A stretch of 29,678 nt of DNA from Candidatus Peregrinibacteria bacterium (GCA_023245725.1 JAHFJU010000007.1:2758-32435), one strand, 5' to 3'; shown: positions 8,447-16,887, counted from the stretch's first letter. The notes: generated by a model not told the origin, from the sequence alone. Program-made: numbers and translations.

Positions 8447-9097
8447 ATTCTTTCTTTTGATGTATAAATATCTTTTTATCTTTTTTGCTGTTGCTCTTAC
8501 GATCGAGCGGATGTGATTAAACAAAATAATATAATTACTTCTTACCCTGTAACCTTGTTTTCTGTATTTTCGCCATGCTTCATAGAGTGGAAGCCAGTTC
8601 TTACTAAATAGTTGATCAAGAAACGCCGATGGGTTATTCGCTAGTAGTGTCGTCGACAACCATATAAACACTTCACGATATTCATGTATCACTAAAAATA
8701 CGATTGCACTTGCTTCTAATAAAGAGACCTGCTCATCTTTCAAATCACAATCAAAAAGGAATCTATTTGGTAAAGTAGTAAAAAAGAGCTTGTAACCACT
8801 TAATGTGAGGCTCATTTCTTGATATCTGCCCGATCCCAAATCGAAAGTTATTACGGCTTTTTTGTCTCCAGTTAACAGTTTATAAAATGCATTGTTGATA
8901 CTTTGGAGTGTTGTATACAGTATGTACATATGTCGAGTGTTGTTAATTACCTCTTTTCCATTTACGATAATTTTCATTGAGTATGACCCCCCTTCATACA
9001 TATGATTGGACAAAGTACTCTGTACATTATTCTCATTTTTTTGAAATGAACTGAGCAGTTCATTCCTATTAAAATCTGTTAAATCAATTGTAAACAT
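7892..9097 (-). CDS. Fused two-copy candidate immunity protein
   Basis: A 401-residue protein made of two copies of one about 185-residue unit (about 1-185 and 218-401), joined by a basic linker (YRVRSNYIILFNHIRSIVRA then KKIKRYLYIKRKNK). Each copy starts F-x-IDLTDF, has NGKEVI.N.RH.YILYTTLQ, SINNAFYKLL, TFDLGSG and ends LDQLFSKNWLPL-EAW-KY. No signal peptide or membrane segment is evident, so it is likely cytoplasmic. The same unit, more diverged, is encoded alone just upstream (9124-9690), and both follow the EndoU toxin gene. That position is typical of immunity genes in polymorphic toxin loci. The linker is former intergenic DNA: the first copy lost its stop by a frameshift and the second copy's ATG became AAG. 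I do not recognise the family; the immunity role is inferred from context. Confidence 0.7.
   Translation of the reverse strand: MFTIDLTDFNRNELLSSFQKNENNVQSTLSNHMYEGGSYSMKIIVNGKEVINNTRHMYILYTTLQSINNAFYKLLTGDKKAVITFDLGSGRYQEMSLTLSGYKLFFTTLPNRFLFDCDLKDEQVSLLEASAIVFLVIHEYREVFIWLSTTLLANNPSAFLDQLFSKNWLPLYEAWRKYRKQGYRVRSNYIILFNHIRSIVRATAKKIKRYLYIKRKNKFKIDLTDFSRNELLSLFQKNDEKWQDTLSCHMYYGDTHSISIIVNGKEVITNIRHTYILYTTLQSINNAFYKLLNGDKEAVMTFDLGSGGHQEISLKLSGTNVFFSTVDNRFLFDYDLIEEPVPFLEACSEVVKVIHEYREVYMWLSKILLANNSPAFLDQLFSKNWLPLEEAWGKYKEQGNK
8535..9097 (-). repeat. Immunity-like unit, copy A
   Basis: First copy of the tandem unit in the fused gene. A matching segment (for example 8871-8930 against 8221-8280) is close to 90% identical in bases to copy B, showing recent duplication. 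Its old stop TAA is still readable, out of frame, at 8535-8537. Confidence 0.85.
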
Positions 9098-9123
9098 AAA
9101 TGTTTCTTAGAAATAAACACGAT

Positions 9124-9690
9124 TCAATTACGAGTATATTTTTTAAAACTCTCTTCGAGTGGCAACCACTCAGGACCAAAAAGATACTGTAATAAAAAAG
9201 TTGGATGGGTCTTTAAAATGTCCTTTTCAGCCGATCTCCATATATCTTTATACCAGCGTATTAAACGTATCACCTCTGAGCATGCTTCTGAAAAATCAAC
9301 CGGTTCATTATGAATACTATTATCAGAGGGAAATCCGTATTTCGTTGTTGAAAAAAGCACATTATTCTCGGAGGCTTTGAGAAGAAGTTGTTCAAACGCA
9401 CTAGATCCCAAATCGAGTATTACATCTTCTGCGGCACTGCCATTTATGAGCTTATAGAAGGCATTATTAAGACTCTTCAACGTGTTGTGGAGTAGATGGG
9501 CATGTAGGCGTAAATGCTTCTTAGAATCATTTACCACCACTATCCCATTAATTGTAATGATCACAGCACAAGCACCAGCACCACCATCGTACATATATGA
9601 TGCTAATATACTTCCCCAATCACCATCATCACTCCTGAATAAATCGAGTACTATCTCTTTGCTAAAATGTGTCAAATCAATTTTAAACAT
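9124..9690 (-). CDS. Candidate immunity protein for the EndoU toxin
   Basis: A 188-residue protein of the same family as each half of the 401-residue protein downstream, but more diverged. Shared marks are MFKIDLTHF, the helix SLNNAFYKLI, DLGSS, EACSEVIRLI and the ending YLFGPEWLPLEESFKKY. It begins 12 bases after the toxin stop, with no Shine-Dalgarno sequence visible, so it is probably translated from the same message. No signal peptide or TM segment is present, fitting a cytoplasmic protector against an RNase. Being nearest to the toxin, it is the best candidate for the cognate immunity protein. The downstream copies may protect against variant toxins. The family is not recognised; the function is inferred from position. 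Confidence 0.65.
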   Translation of the reverse strand: MFKIDLTHFSKEIVLDLFRSDDGDWGSILASYMYDGGAGACAVIITINGIVVVNDSKKHLRLHAHLLHNTLKSLNNAFYKLINGSAAEDVILDLGSSAFEQLLLKASENNVLFSTTKYGFPSDNSIHNEPVDFSEACSEVIRLIRWYKDIWRSAEKDILKTHPTFLLQYLFGPEWLPLEESFKKYTRN

Positions 9691-9702
9691 AATTGTTTGT
9701 TG

Positions 9703-12700
9703 TTAATTACGTGCAATATACGGGAAACCCGTAGATATCATGCCATTGGGTTTGAAATATCCATCGATCCTAATTGTTGAACCATGCTTTGTTACGTTCT
9801 TTGAGAATCCACTAGGAGTCAGAGCATCAGATGCCTCAACAATACCATCTACAATATCTTTATTTGTCCAGGTTGAGGGGAATATTGATTTAAACTCGTT
9901 TTGACCACTTTTCTGTGATATGTACACTTTTCTTATTCCATTGGCATCAGTTGGAATTTCTTCAAATGTTTTGTAATGCAGCGTTTCTGTTTCATTCCAT
10001 ACTTCAACAACTCCATCATCCATAACGGTCTTAAGTGTTTCAGCACTATGTAATCCTTTACCTGTGTATTTTCCAGCATCATCAAAAACGCCTAATATAA
10101 CGTGTTGAATGTCTGCTAATTCAAATTTATTTACTACAACTAACTCTTTCAGAGATTCTACTGTTAGTTCTACGTACTTAACCCAACCCACTACCAATTT
10201 TAATTCCTTTGCATCTTTTACAACGTTTGCCGCAATACTCACGGCTTTTACTACATCATTTGCCTTTAATCCAGAGAACGGTGCCCAAAGTAGAACTGCT
10301 TCTCCTACTAGTCTCCCAGTTATATATGCTCTTCGTGACTGGCATCCGTTTGGCCCTATTGAAGTATTCCATTCTGCAATAATAGCGTTCTTTCCAGCCT
10401 CTGTTAAACCATCAACTATTTGATTAATATTTACATCTCCAATGGCTTTATCAAGTTTTTGTAAATCGTCGTATACTTTCAGCGGATTTGAGAGCTCTTT
10501 TGCAAGATCAATAAAATCTACTACGGTATTTCCAACGCTGTCCAAAAAGCCGTGAGCCATTATAAATGGAGACAATATCGATGAAACAAAATCGTTTCCG
10601 AGCCAATCATTTAGCTCACATTGATATTTTGTATACGTTTCTAAGGTTACTTTACCTCCAACGATACCGAGTGCTTTAAAATTAGGATCTAAGTTGAGCT
10701 GTTCATCACTTTCAAATACTTGAATAACGTGACCCGATTTACCAGTTATAGGATCGCTCGCCGGAAACCCCAACTGTCCCGAAGATCCGCCATAAGTTTC
10801 ATTATAACCTTTTGCAAAACCGCCCTGTATGTAATACGTTCTCTTCTCTAAATTAGAAAATGAATTGAGTTGTGCATCTATATAATCTTGTGATTGTCCA
10901 TCTAGTACAAATGAACTTTGAAGATATGAATATATTTGTCCGTTTGCAAAATTTTGATATGTTCCATCTGTCCCAAATGGGCTTTGAGCTGCCGTTAAAC
11001 GATCGCTTGTGGGAAAGCCCAAAGTAAGTACTACAGCATTATCATTTTCCGCTAGCTTTTCAAGGTAATTGCCTCGAGCTTTGTAAACGGCACCATTAAC
11101 TCCGCCATTTTGTACTGGCGAATAGTAAACACTTGCATCATCTGAATCATTACATTTAGAGAATATTCCAAGCTGGGTTTCGCATATCGATTGTACAAAA
11201 GTTCCTATTCGAGTTGAAAACCAGCGGTTATTCTTATGTCCTTGCGGGCTGTTCTGTGAAATGTATGCATCGATTTTTCCAATAATATTGTCTCGCGTTT
11301 CCCAATATTCGTATCCATTCCCAAAAAACTTAACAGCATTTGCAGCGTAAATATAAGTATGGCTTACATCGCCAAAGTTAACTGTTTTTTTAAGACATGG
11401 AAAACCATAAGAAGCCTGCCAGAGCGCATTACTAGTGATTTCGTTTGCTTTTTGAAGTGAAATGGAGCAGCTGACCCTGTCTTCTTTGCTATGATCTGTA
11501 TTTCCAGTCCAAAGAAGGTCTTCATAAAAATATTTACCAAAATCATTAACAAAGTTCAAAGACGCAACCATCACCGTGTGATTAGTTCCGTTTTGATCAA
11601 CATACTGATCTAAATCAAATATTTTTGTTGAGAAGGCACCGTTTTGAGCTGCCTGCTCACCTATGGCATATGTTCCAGTCCAATCCGGCCTGAGTGAAAT
11701 ATATAGAATTCCACTCCAATTTCCTTTTTGAACCAACTTGTCCGGCGTATAAATTGTATTTCCTGCCTGCACATCACTGTGCATATGAGCCTTGGTATTA
11801 TCTGACAAGGCAAGTTGTTCTATCTCTTGCTCGTTTGCAGCCGTAATGTGGTGCATAGAGTAAGTTGCAGGATTCGCATTTACATATTGGAATCCTTTTG
11901 TCGTAGAAATTGTATCAAGTCCTGTAATGTCTTGTATTACTTGTCCCTCTAAATACGAGGCTTGTTGAGTCCATATAAGTCGGAAGTCTTTTTGATGATT
12001 CTTATAATTTGAACGATTACTATAATCAATAATATATGTAGCGGCGTCTAAACTCAGACCTTTAAAATCAAAAGTCGTCGGGATTCCGTTAACAGAATTC
12101 AAAACGCGATTTTGAGTTATTACAGCACGACTGAACATCGTATTATATTCGTAATCAAGTGACTGTTTTATTGTTTTTCCTGACTCCTCTAACTGCTTCA
12201 GATATTCTCGTGCGAGTGCTGCGTTTCCTTTAAATGTAATGAGTTGAGCCCGCTCTTCTGGAGTTTCTCCTATTAATTCCGGATCATCTTGAACCTTCGA
12301 TAATACGATATAAATCCCCTCTGAATTTCCTGCTACTGAGAATTTTTCATCATGATATACAACTTGTCCGGCAACAATATATTCGAACTTTAAAACGAGA
12401 GTATCTCCAATAGAAACAGCTTGGAGAGCTCCTGCATTTTCTTCTACGCCAGATGCTACTGAATCTCCAATATCAATATATGGCGCAATATCAACTAAGG
12501 CAGATGGTGTTTGCGCTATACCACCATGAGCTGCAATCACATTTTTATCTATATCAGTTAGTCCTTCGTACCCGAGTTTCATTTCTGAGTTATTCACTTC
12601 AGTTCCATAAAACGTTTTTGAGAATACAACTTCGTTATTTCCATCACGAAGCATGCTTATTTTTACTTGCTGGCGAACATCATTTGGAACCGCTGTATAC

Positions 12701-14085
12701 GCTACACGATCAATGTGGATTCTGTTGTTGTCACCAGCACTTATGAAATAGGGCAAGGTGCTCGGTAACTTTGACAGCATTCGAGCACTAATAGATTTAG
12801 TTGAATAGTTATCACTTACATCTCTCCCAGTAAGCTGCTTTAAATCGTTAATATATTTGTTTATAGGATTTAAATCGCCTTGATACTGAAAGAACGACAA
12901 CCAAAAGGTTTCGCTATTCCATCCACCAAAATCAGCAAGAACATCATATTTATGATGAGCATATTCCTTTACCATGGCATCTACGGGAATCCACTGTTTT
13001 TTAGGATATCCGGCGAGTAATTGGCGCATCGCATCTGTTGATGCTGCAGTAGATAACGTCAATGTATTATTAATATTTGCTCCTTTTTGGTCGTAATCGT
13101 AATAGGCTTGCACATGTGTCCATTCAATGGCAAGAAATGTTTCCGGCCCAAAATCTGCCTGATCGAGAGAAACGCCATCAAGTCGATTTGTAAGTGTAAA
13201 AACCGGCACTTTATTCATTGCTAATGCGGCAAAAACAGTTTTAGTTTCATCAACTCCCAATAGTTTTTTCAGTTGATCAACGGTAAAAATCGCGATTGAT
13301 TTTTCATACCGAGCAGGAATTTCAGCAGCCCGAAGCAATGCAATAGTTAGCGAACTTGCATCGACATCGTTACACAAAAGTTCTTTCAAACATCCATCAG
13401 CTCCTTTCTTTGCTCCAAAATAGCTTTCATACTCCACCGAACTACGCACAAAATTCACAATCTTTACTGGATTATTTTCTAACGATTGAGCCAACTCGCG
13501 CATTTGCGCAGTAATGGTAACTTCGGCACCATCTGACTGAACATCTTCAAGTGATGGAAGATTCAATGAATCTACAGGAAACACAGGGTCAATTGAGGCT
13601 ACCAGTTTCAGCTTTCTTGGAATAACTTGGCCTAATTGTGGCGCAATTTTAAGGTTATTTATTGATTTTATCAGTATGTCATTTCCTCCAAAAATAAACG
13701 TTCCAGGTTCTTGAGGAATTTTGACATCCTTATTTATAATTTGGTCTTTAGCAGTATCAGCATTTACATTGAGAGAAGCCTTTTGTGCTTCAAGTAAATC
13801 GAAATATTTGCTTTGTTTTGCCTGACTTACGCCAAGTTTAGTCAGTTTTTCCCGCTCTTCTGACTTCAATGAATTTATGTTGTCCGACAGTTCTCCCTTT
13901 GTCACTGTTACACCAACTTTATTGCTCTTAATCTGAGCACTTTGTCTCATTAGTGACTCATACGTGAAGTTTGTTTTTTTGATCTCGGCATTTGCAACAA
14001 GAGCTGAAGATACAAATATTGACAAAAGACCTATGGCGAAATAAAACACTCGCCTAGAAAAGTGTTTCTTCAAAAGGTGATACAT
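9703..14085 (-). CDS. Secreted polymorphic toxin with C-terminal EndoU-type RNase domain
   Basis: A 1460-residue protein. A signal peptide (about 1-33, ending VANA) directs export. Residues about 200-370 resemble the transglutaminase-like domain of large bacterial toxins (NDVDASSLTIALLRAAEIPA, then EWTHVQAYYDYD and WIPVDA). The usual catalytic Cys position appears to be Asp, so the domain may be structural. Residues about 995-1130 hold LGFP repeats (TLGFPTSD, QLGFPASD), a cell-wall-binding module. A helical, partly hydrophobic region precedes the last 135 residues, which match bacterial EndoU nuclease. Marks are His1328 (QHVILG), His1346 (KGLHS), FPSTWTNKDIVDGIVEA and the terminal strand MISTGFPY (family pattern T-[AG]-[YF]-P). 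EndoU toxins cleave RNA in competitor cells. A good Shine-Dalgarno (AAGGA) lies 7 bases before the ATG, unlike neighbours. Two immunity-like genes follow directly. Confidence 0.8.
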   Translation of the reverse strand: MYHLLKKHFSRRVFYFAIGLLSIFVSSALVANAEIKKTNFTYESLMRQSAQIKSNKVGVTVTKGELSDNINSLKSEEREKLTKLGVSQAKQSKYFDLLEAQKASLNVNADTAKDQIINKDVKIPQEPGTFIFGGNDILIKSINNLKIAPQLGQVIPRKLKLVASIDPVFPVDSLNLPSLEDVQSDGAEVTITAQMRELAQSLENNPVKIVNFVRSSVEYESYFGAKKGADGCLKELLCNDVDASSLTIALLRAAEIPARYEKSIAIFTVDQLKKLLGVDETKTVFAALAMNKVPVFTLTNRLDGVSLDQADFGPETFLAIEWTHVQAYYDYDQKGANINNTLTLSTAASTDAMRQLLAGYPKKQWIPVDAMVKEYAHHKYDVLADFGGWNSETFWLSFFQYQGDLNPINKYINDLKQLTGRDVSDNYSTKSISARMLSKLPSTLPYFISAGDNNRIHIDRVAYTAVPNDVRQQVKISMLRDGNNEVVFSKTFYGTEVNNSEMKLGYEGLTDIDKNVIAAHGGIAQTPSALVDIAPYIDIGDSVASGVEENAGALQAVSIGDTLVLKFEYIVAGQVVYHDEKFSVAGNSEGIYIVLSKVQDDPELIGETPEERAQLITFKGNAALAREYLKQLEESGKTIKQSLDYEYNTMFSRAVITQNRVLNSVNGIPTTFDFKGLSLDAATYIIDYSNRSNYKNHQKDFRLIWTQQASYLEGQVIQDITGLDTISTTKGFQYVNANPATYSMHHITAANEQEIEQLALSDNTKAHMHSDVQAGNTIYTPDKLVQKGNWSGILYISLRPDWTGTYAIGEQAAQNGAFSTKIFDLDQYVDQNGTNHTVMVASLNFVNDFGKYFYEDLLWTGNTDHSKEDRVSCSISLQKANEITSNALWQASYGFPCLKKTVNFGDVSHTYIYAANAVKFFGNGYEYWETRDNIIGKIDAYISQNSPQGHKNNRWFSTRIGTFVQSICETQLGIFSKCNDSDDASVYYSPVQNGGVNGAVYKARGNYLEKLAENDNAVVLTLGFPTSDRLTAAQSPFGTDGTYQNFANGQIYSYLQSSFVLDGQSQDYIDAQLNSFSNLEKRTYYIQGGFAKGYNETYGGSSGQLGFPASDPITGKSGHVIQVFESDEQLNLDPNFKALGIVGGKVTLETYTKYQCELNDWLGNDFVSSILSPFIMAHGFLDSVGNTVVDFIDLAKELSNPLKVYDDLQKLDKAIGDVNINQIVDGLTEAGKNAIIAEWNTSIGPNGCQSRRAYITGRLVGEAVLLWAPFSGLKANDVVKAVSIAANVVKDAKELKLVVGWVKYVELTVESLKELVVVNKFELADIQHVILGVFDDAGKYTGKGLHSAETLKTVMDDGVVEVWNETETLHYKTFEEIPTDANGIRKVYISQKSGQNEFKSIFPSTWTNKDIVDGIVEASDALTPSGFSKNVTKHGSTIRIDGYFKPNGMISTGFPYIARN

Positions 14086-14092
14086 GCGTATT

Positions 14093-14097
14093 TCCTT
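14093..14097 (-). promoter_or_regulatory. Ribosome binding site of the toxin gene
   Basis: AAGGA on the minus strand, 7 bases before the toxin ATG at 14085. It is the only clear Shine-Dalgarno I see in the window. It fixes the start that gives a proper signal peptide. Confidence 0.6.
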
Positions 14098-14114
14098 TAA
14101 ATAATAAATTTTAA

Positions 14115-14138
14115 TACTGCAAGCTTAGGAGTGCAGTA
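14115..14138 (-). terminator. Inverted repeat between nrdR and the toxin gene
   Basis: TACTGCA and TGCAGTA form a 7-bp stem with a 10-base loop, followed on the minus strand by an A/T-rich run (TTAAAATTTATTATTT). It could end the nrdR message. It could also be an operator for the toxin operon, because it lies just upstream of the toxin start. Confidence 0.4.
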
Positions 14139-14297
14139 CCGCTACGTCAAGCATTCTCTATACCGTCGGCACCCTGCACACATCTTGCATACTCGGAAGT
14201 CTGGTCTTGCAAAAGTGTTCATCGATTTTCGCAGCTTGCCAATTCGCATACGGCACTGCCTGCAAATGCTCGCGCAAGAAACGGCAATTATATCACT

Positions 14298-14744
14298 TCA
14301 ATCCAACAACTTTGCCAACTCTTTTTTAAAACTTTCAAGGTCTTTAAAATGGCGATAAACAGAGGCAAAACGAATATATGCAACTTCATCTAGTTTTTTG
14401 AGGGAGTCCATTACATCTTCACCTATTGTGCGCGACGAAACCTCTTTACCGCTGGCACTCCACTTCATTTCAAGCTCATCGAGAATCGACGAAACCTGCT
14501 CTTGCGTCACCTGACGTTTTTCACAGGCGGTCCAAATTCCCTTCTCTACCTTTTCACGACGATACGATTCGCGCGTTCCATCTTTTTTTATAACCAAAAA
14601 ATTTTCGGTTTCAACTGCCTCAAAAGTTGTAAACCTATATTGGCATTTTTCACACTCACGACGACGACGAATTTCACGCCCCTCTTGAGTATCGCGGGAA
14701 TCTAGAACCTTTGAGTCATCATGTTTGCATTTTGGGCATCGCAT
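14298..14744 (-). CDS. nrdR: Transcriptional repressor NrdR
   Basis: A 148-residue protein of normal NrdR length. The N-terminal zinc ribbon has Cys3, Cys6, Cys31 and Cys34 (MRCPKC ... RECEKCQYRF), with the family signature SRDTQEG.EIRRRRECEKC. An ATP-cone domain spans about 46-136 (VIKKDGTRESYRREKVEKGI). NrdR senses dATP/ATP and represses ribonucleotide reductase operons by binding NrdR boxes. No nrd genes are in the window. It is immediately downstream of the dGTPase-like gene, so two nucleotide-pool genes are side by side. A perfect TATAAT (minus strand, 14785-14790) upstream suggests its own promoter. Confidence 0.95.
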   Translation of the reverse strand: MRCPKCKHDDSKVLDSRDTQEGREIRRRRECEKCQYRFTTFEAVETENFLVIKKDGTRESYRREKVEKGIWTACEKRQVTQEQVSSILDELEMKWSASGKEVSSRTIGEDVMDSLKKLDEVAYIRFASVYRHFKDLESFKKELAKLLD

Positions 14745-14784
14745 AGAAATTATTTATATGTAAGTTATTTGATAGGATTTACTC

Positions 14785-14790
14785 ATTATA
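14785..14790 (-). promoter_or_regulatory. -10 box upstream of nrdR
   Basis: TATAAT on the minus strand, about 40 bases before the nrdR ATG and in the gap after the dGTPase gene. The -35 region is weak. It would give a leader of about 30 bases. Confidence 0.4.
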
Positions 14791-14800
14791 CATGACCGAA

Positions 14801-15913
14801 CTAGTTAAATATTGAGAGGCCGCCAATCTTTCTTGCCTCTTCGGCGGCAAACAAATCAGTCATTCCTGCAACGTAGTCTTTAACCACAATTTCGAGCGGG
14901 CCGGTAACGTCGATATTTTTCACGTACTGTTCTGGCAGTACAGACGGATTTTCATAATAATACCGAAATAGTTTTTTTATAACTTCTTGGCCGTGCCGTG
15001 ACATAGAAATAACATCGGGAGAACTATACATTTTATTCCACAAAAACTTTCTCAGTTCAGAAACGTGTGGCGCAAAATCGGCAGAGAAATCGACAAATTC
15101 GGTTGGCTGCCCAACCACGTCAGCCACCGAAACAATGTTTTTCTTTAAAATATTATACTGAGTCGTTCTAGCTAAATCGCTGATCATCAAACGCATGCAA
15201 CTGCTCACAATCCTCGACGTTAATCCGCGTGCTGACATTTTATATAAATCTTCAACATGCGCGACTGCGCGCCGAATTAATTCCAGCTCCATTATTTCAT
15301 CGAATGCAAATAATTTCTGGCGAAGTCCGTCATCGAGATCATGTGAGCTATATGCGATTTCATCGGCCTTATCGACAATCTGAGCTTCGATTGTTTTACC
15401 AATAATTTTTTTCGTTTTTTGGTCATATAACGTTTGATGTTTTGCCAATCCATCTAAAACTTCCGCCGTTAAATTTAGCCCGACAAAATGTGGATACGGG
15501 TGCTCCAAAACCTCTACAATCCTCTTACTTTGCTCATTATGCTCAAAATGCCCACCATGCTCACTCATCATTTCATCGAGAGCCTCTTCACCAGCATGCC
15601 CAAATGGAGTATGTCCCAAATCGTGCGCAAGCCCAACCGCTTCACACACATCTTCATTAACATCAAGCATTCGCGCTAAATCACGAGCAACCTGCGCAAC
15701 TTCTAGTGAGTGAGTAAGTCTATCACGAATATGATCTGTGTGTTTTGCCGTAAAAACCTGTGTCTTACCCGATAACCGCCGAAATGCTTTTGAGTAAATT
15801 ACTCTATCGCGATCTCGCTGAAATGGAGTTCTGGCAGGGTCTTCGAGCTCTTTATGCAAACGACCAACTGTAACAGAATATGGTATTGAGTAGGGCTTTA
15901 GCTGAATATTCAT
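14801..15913 (-). CDS. dgt: dGTPase-like HD-domain dNTP triphosphohydrolase
   Basis: A 370-residue protein counted from the chosen ATG at 15913. An in-frame ATG at 15955 would overlap the preceding gene and adds a tail unlike the family. It hydrolyses dNTPs to the nucleoside and triphosphate. Family marks are R-D-R-D-R-V-I-S-KAFRRL (about 33-47), HTDHIRDRLTHSLEVAQVAR (58-77, with His68) and the HD motif GLAHDLGHTPFGHAGE (His97-Asp98). The further metal-binding/active segment is VDKADEIAYSSHDLDDG, and the conserved C-terminal dGTPase half follows. The length fits the short deoxyguanosinetriphosphate triphosphohydrolase-like family rather than enterobacterial Dgt. A TATACT box ends 9 bases before the ATG, suggesting a nearly leaderless message. 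Confidence 0.92.
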   Translation of the reverse strand: MNIQLKPYSIPYSVTVGRLHKELEDPARTPFQRDRDRVIYSKAFRRLSGKTQVFTAKHTDHIRDRLTHSLEVAQVARDLARMLDVNEDVCEAVGLAHDLGHTPFGHAGEEALDEMMSEHGGHFEHNEQSKRIVEVLEHPYPHFVGLNLTAEVLDGLAKHQTLYDQKTKKIIGKTIEAQIVDKADEIAYSSHDLDDGLRQKLFAFDEIMELELIRRAVAHVEDLYKMSARGLTSRIVSSCMRLMISDLARTTQYNILKKNIVSVADVVGQPTEFVDFSADFAPHVSELRKFLWNKMYSSPDVISMSRHGQEVIKKLFRYYYENPSVLPEQYVKNIDVTGPLEIVVKDYVAGMTDLFAAEEARKIGGLSIFN

Positions 15914-15922
15914 AGGTTTTTG

Positions 15923-15928
15923 AGTATA
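15923..15928 (-). promoter_or_regulatory. -10 box for the dGTPase gene
   Basis: TATACT on the minus strand, 9 bases before the chosen ATG and just after the stop of the methyltransferase gene. Transcription from it would begin almost at the start codon. Confidence 0.4.
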
Positions 15929-15933
15929 CCGTA

Positions 15934-16827
15934 TTATTTTCTGATAATAAAACAACGATGTGGGGCAACATCAGGAAAATCGGGAGCAACTAAATCTTCA
16001 CGCTCTTCAATCTTACAACCTGATAACTTATTTTCGCTCATTTCAAAATTCGTAAAATTATTCGAGAACATAATTAGTCCATCTTTAGAAAGCACATCGA
16101 GCGCTGCGTTTATAAGAGCAGGATGATCTTTCTGAACGCTAAAATGCTCACCTTTATTTTTACTGAACGTAGGAGGATCAATAATAATTATATCGAATGT
16201 GAGATTTTTTCGTTTAGCGTATTTGAAAAATTCCAACGTATCCATTTTATAAACCCAATTTTTTTCAGGAGTTAGCCCATTCAGTTCAAGATTCTTTTTT
16301 ATCCACTCACAATATGTTCGCGATAAATCGACAGAGTATGTCTTTTCGGCTCCTGCAAGCGCAGAATGAACACTGAACGAGCCTGTATATGCAAACGTAT
16401 TTAACACAACTTTTCCTTTAGATAATGATGCAATCCATTTGCGTGTTTCTCGATGATCTAAAAACAAACCAACATCGAGATAGTCTGAAAGATTTATATA
16501 AAATGCTGCGCCGTACTCATGCACAAGTACATCTTTCTTCGCCGAAACCGGCAAATGAATTTCTTTTTTTGTACGATTTTTATAAAAAACATCTGTTACA
16601 GGAACAACCGCCCGAATAGCTTTTTCAAGCCCCAATACAGTTTCTGAATCAATCACATCGAACACATGAACAACAGCGTTGCCAGCATAGATATCTATTG
16701 CAACAGGCACTTCATGTTCACCTAAATGCACCAATCTGTACGCCTCCAAATTATTTTTTCCAATATATTCGCGCCTACGGGATAAGCAAATTTTCAATGA
16801 TTCTTCAAAGTAAGATGAGTCTGACAT
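15934..16827 (-). CDS. RlmI-like class I SAM-dependent methyltransferase
   Basis: A 297-residue protein from the ATG at 16827. An in-frame start at 16866 would add a hydrophobic stretch that runs through the promoter, so I reject it. It resembles the COG1092/RlmI group of 23S rRNA methyltransferases. Marks are D-H-R-E-T-R, the SAM-binding loop NTFAYTGSFSVHSALAGA, the acidic strand end TYSVDLS, LNG, and the catalytic DPPTFSKNK motif. The usual N-terminal PUA domain is reduced to a short beta region (RLVHLGEHEVPVAIDIYAG). The target base is not determinable. It lies directly upstream of dgt on the same strand. Confidence 0.85.
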   Translation of the reverse strand: MSDSSYFEESLKICLSRRREYIGKNNLEAYRLVHLGEHEVPVAIDIYAGNAVVHVFDVIDSETVLGLEKAIRAVVPVTDVFYKNRTKKEIHLPVSAKKDVLVHEYGAAFYINLSDYLDVGLFLDHRETRKWIASLSKGKVVLNTFAYTGSFSVHSALAGAEKTYSVDLSRTYCEWIKKNLELNGLTPEKNWVYKMDTLEFFKYAKRKNLTFDIIIIDPPTFSKNKGEHFSVQKDHPALINAALDVLSKDGLIMFSNNFTNFEMSENKLSGCKIEEREDLVAPDFPDVAPHRCFIIRK

Positions 16828-16835
16828 ATACAACA

Positions 16836-16866
16836 ATAATATCACGGCGGCAAAAATGACCGACAA
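16836..16866 (-). promoter_or_regulatory. Extended -10 promoter of the methyltransferase gene
   Basis: On the minus strand, TGATATTAT (16836-16844) is an extended -10 box ending 8 bases before the ATG. A possible -35 TTGTCG lies at 16861-16866 with a long 19-base spacer. The layout predicts a leaderless mRNA. Confidence 0.55.
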
Positions 16867-16887
16867 TTATTATTTAAATTACATTTA

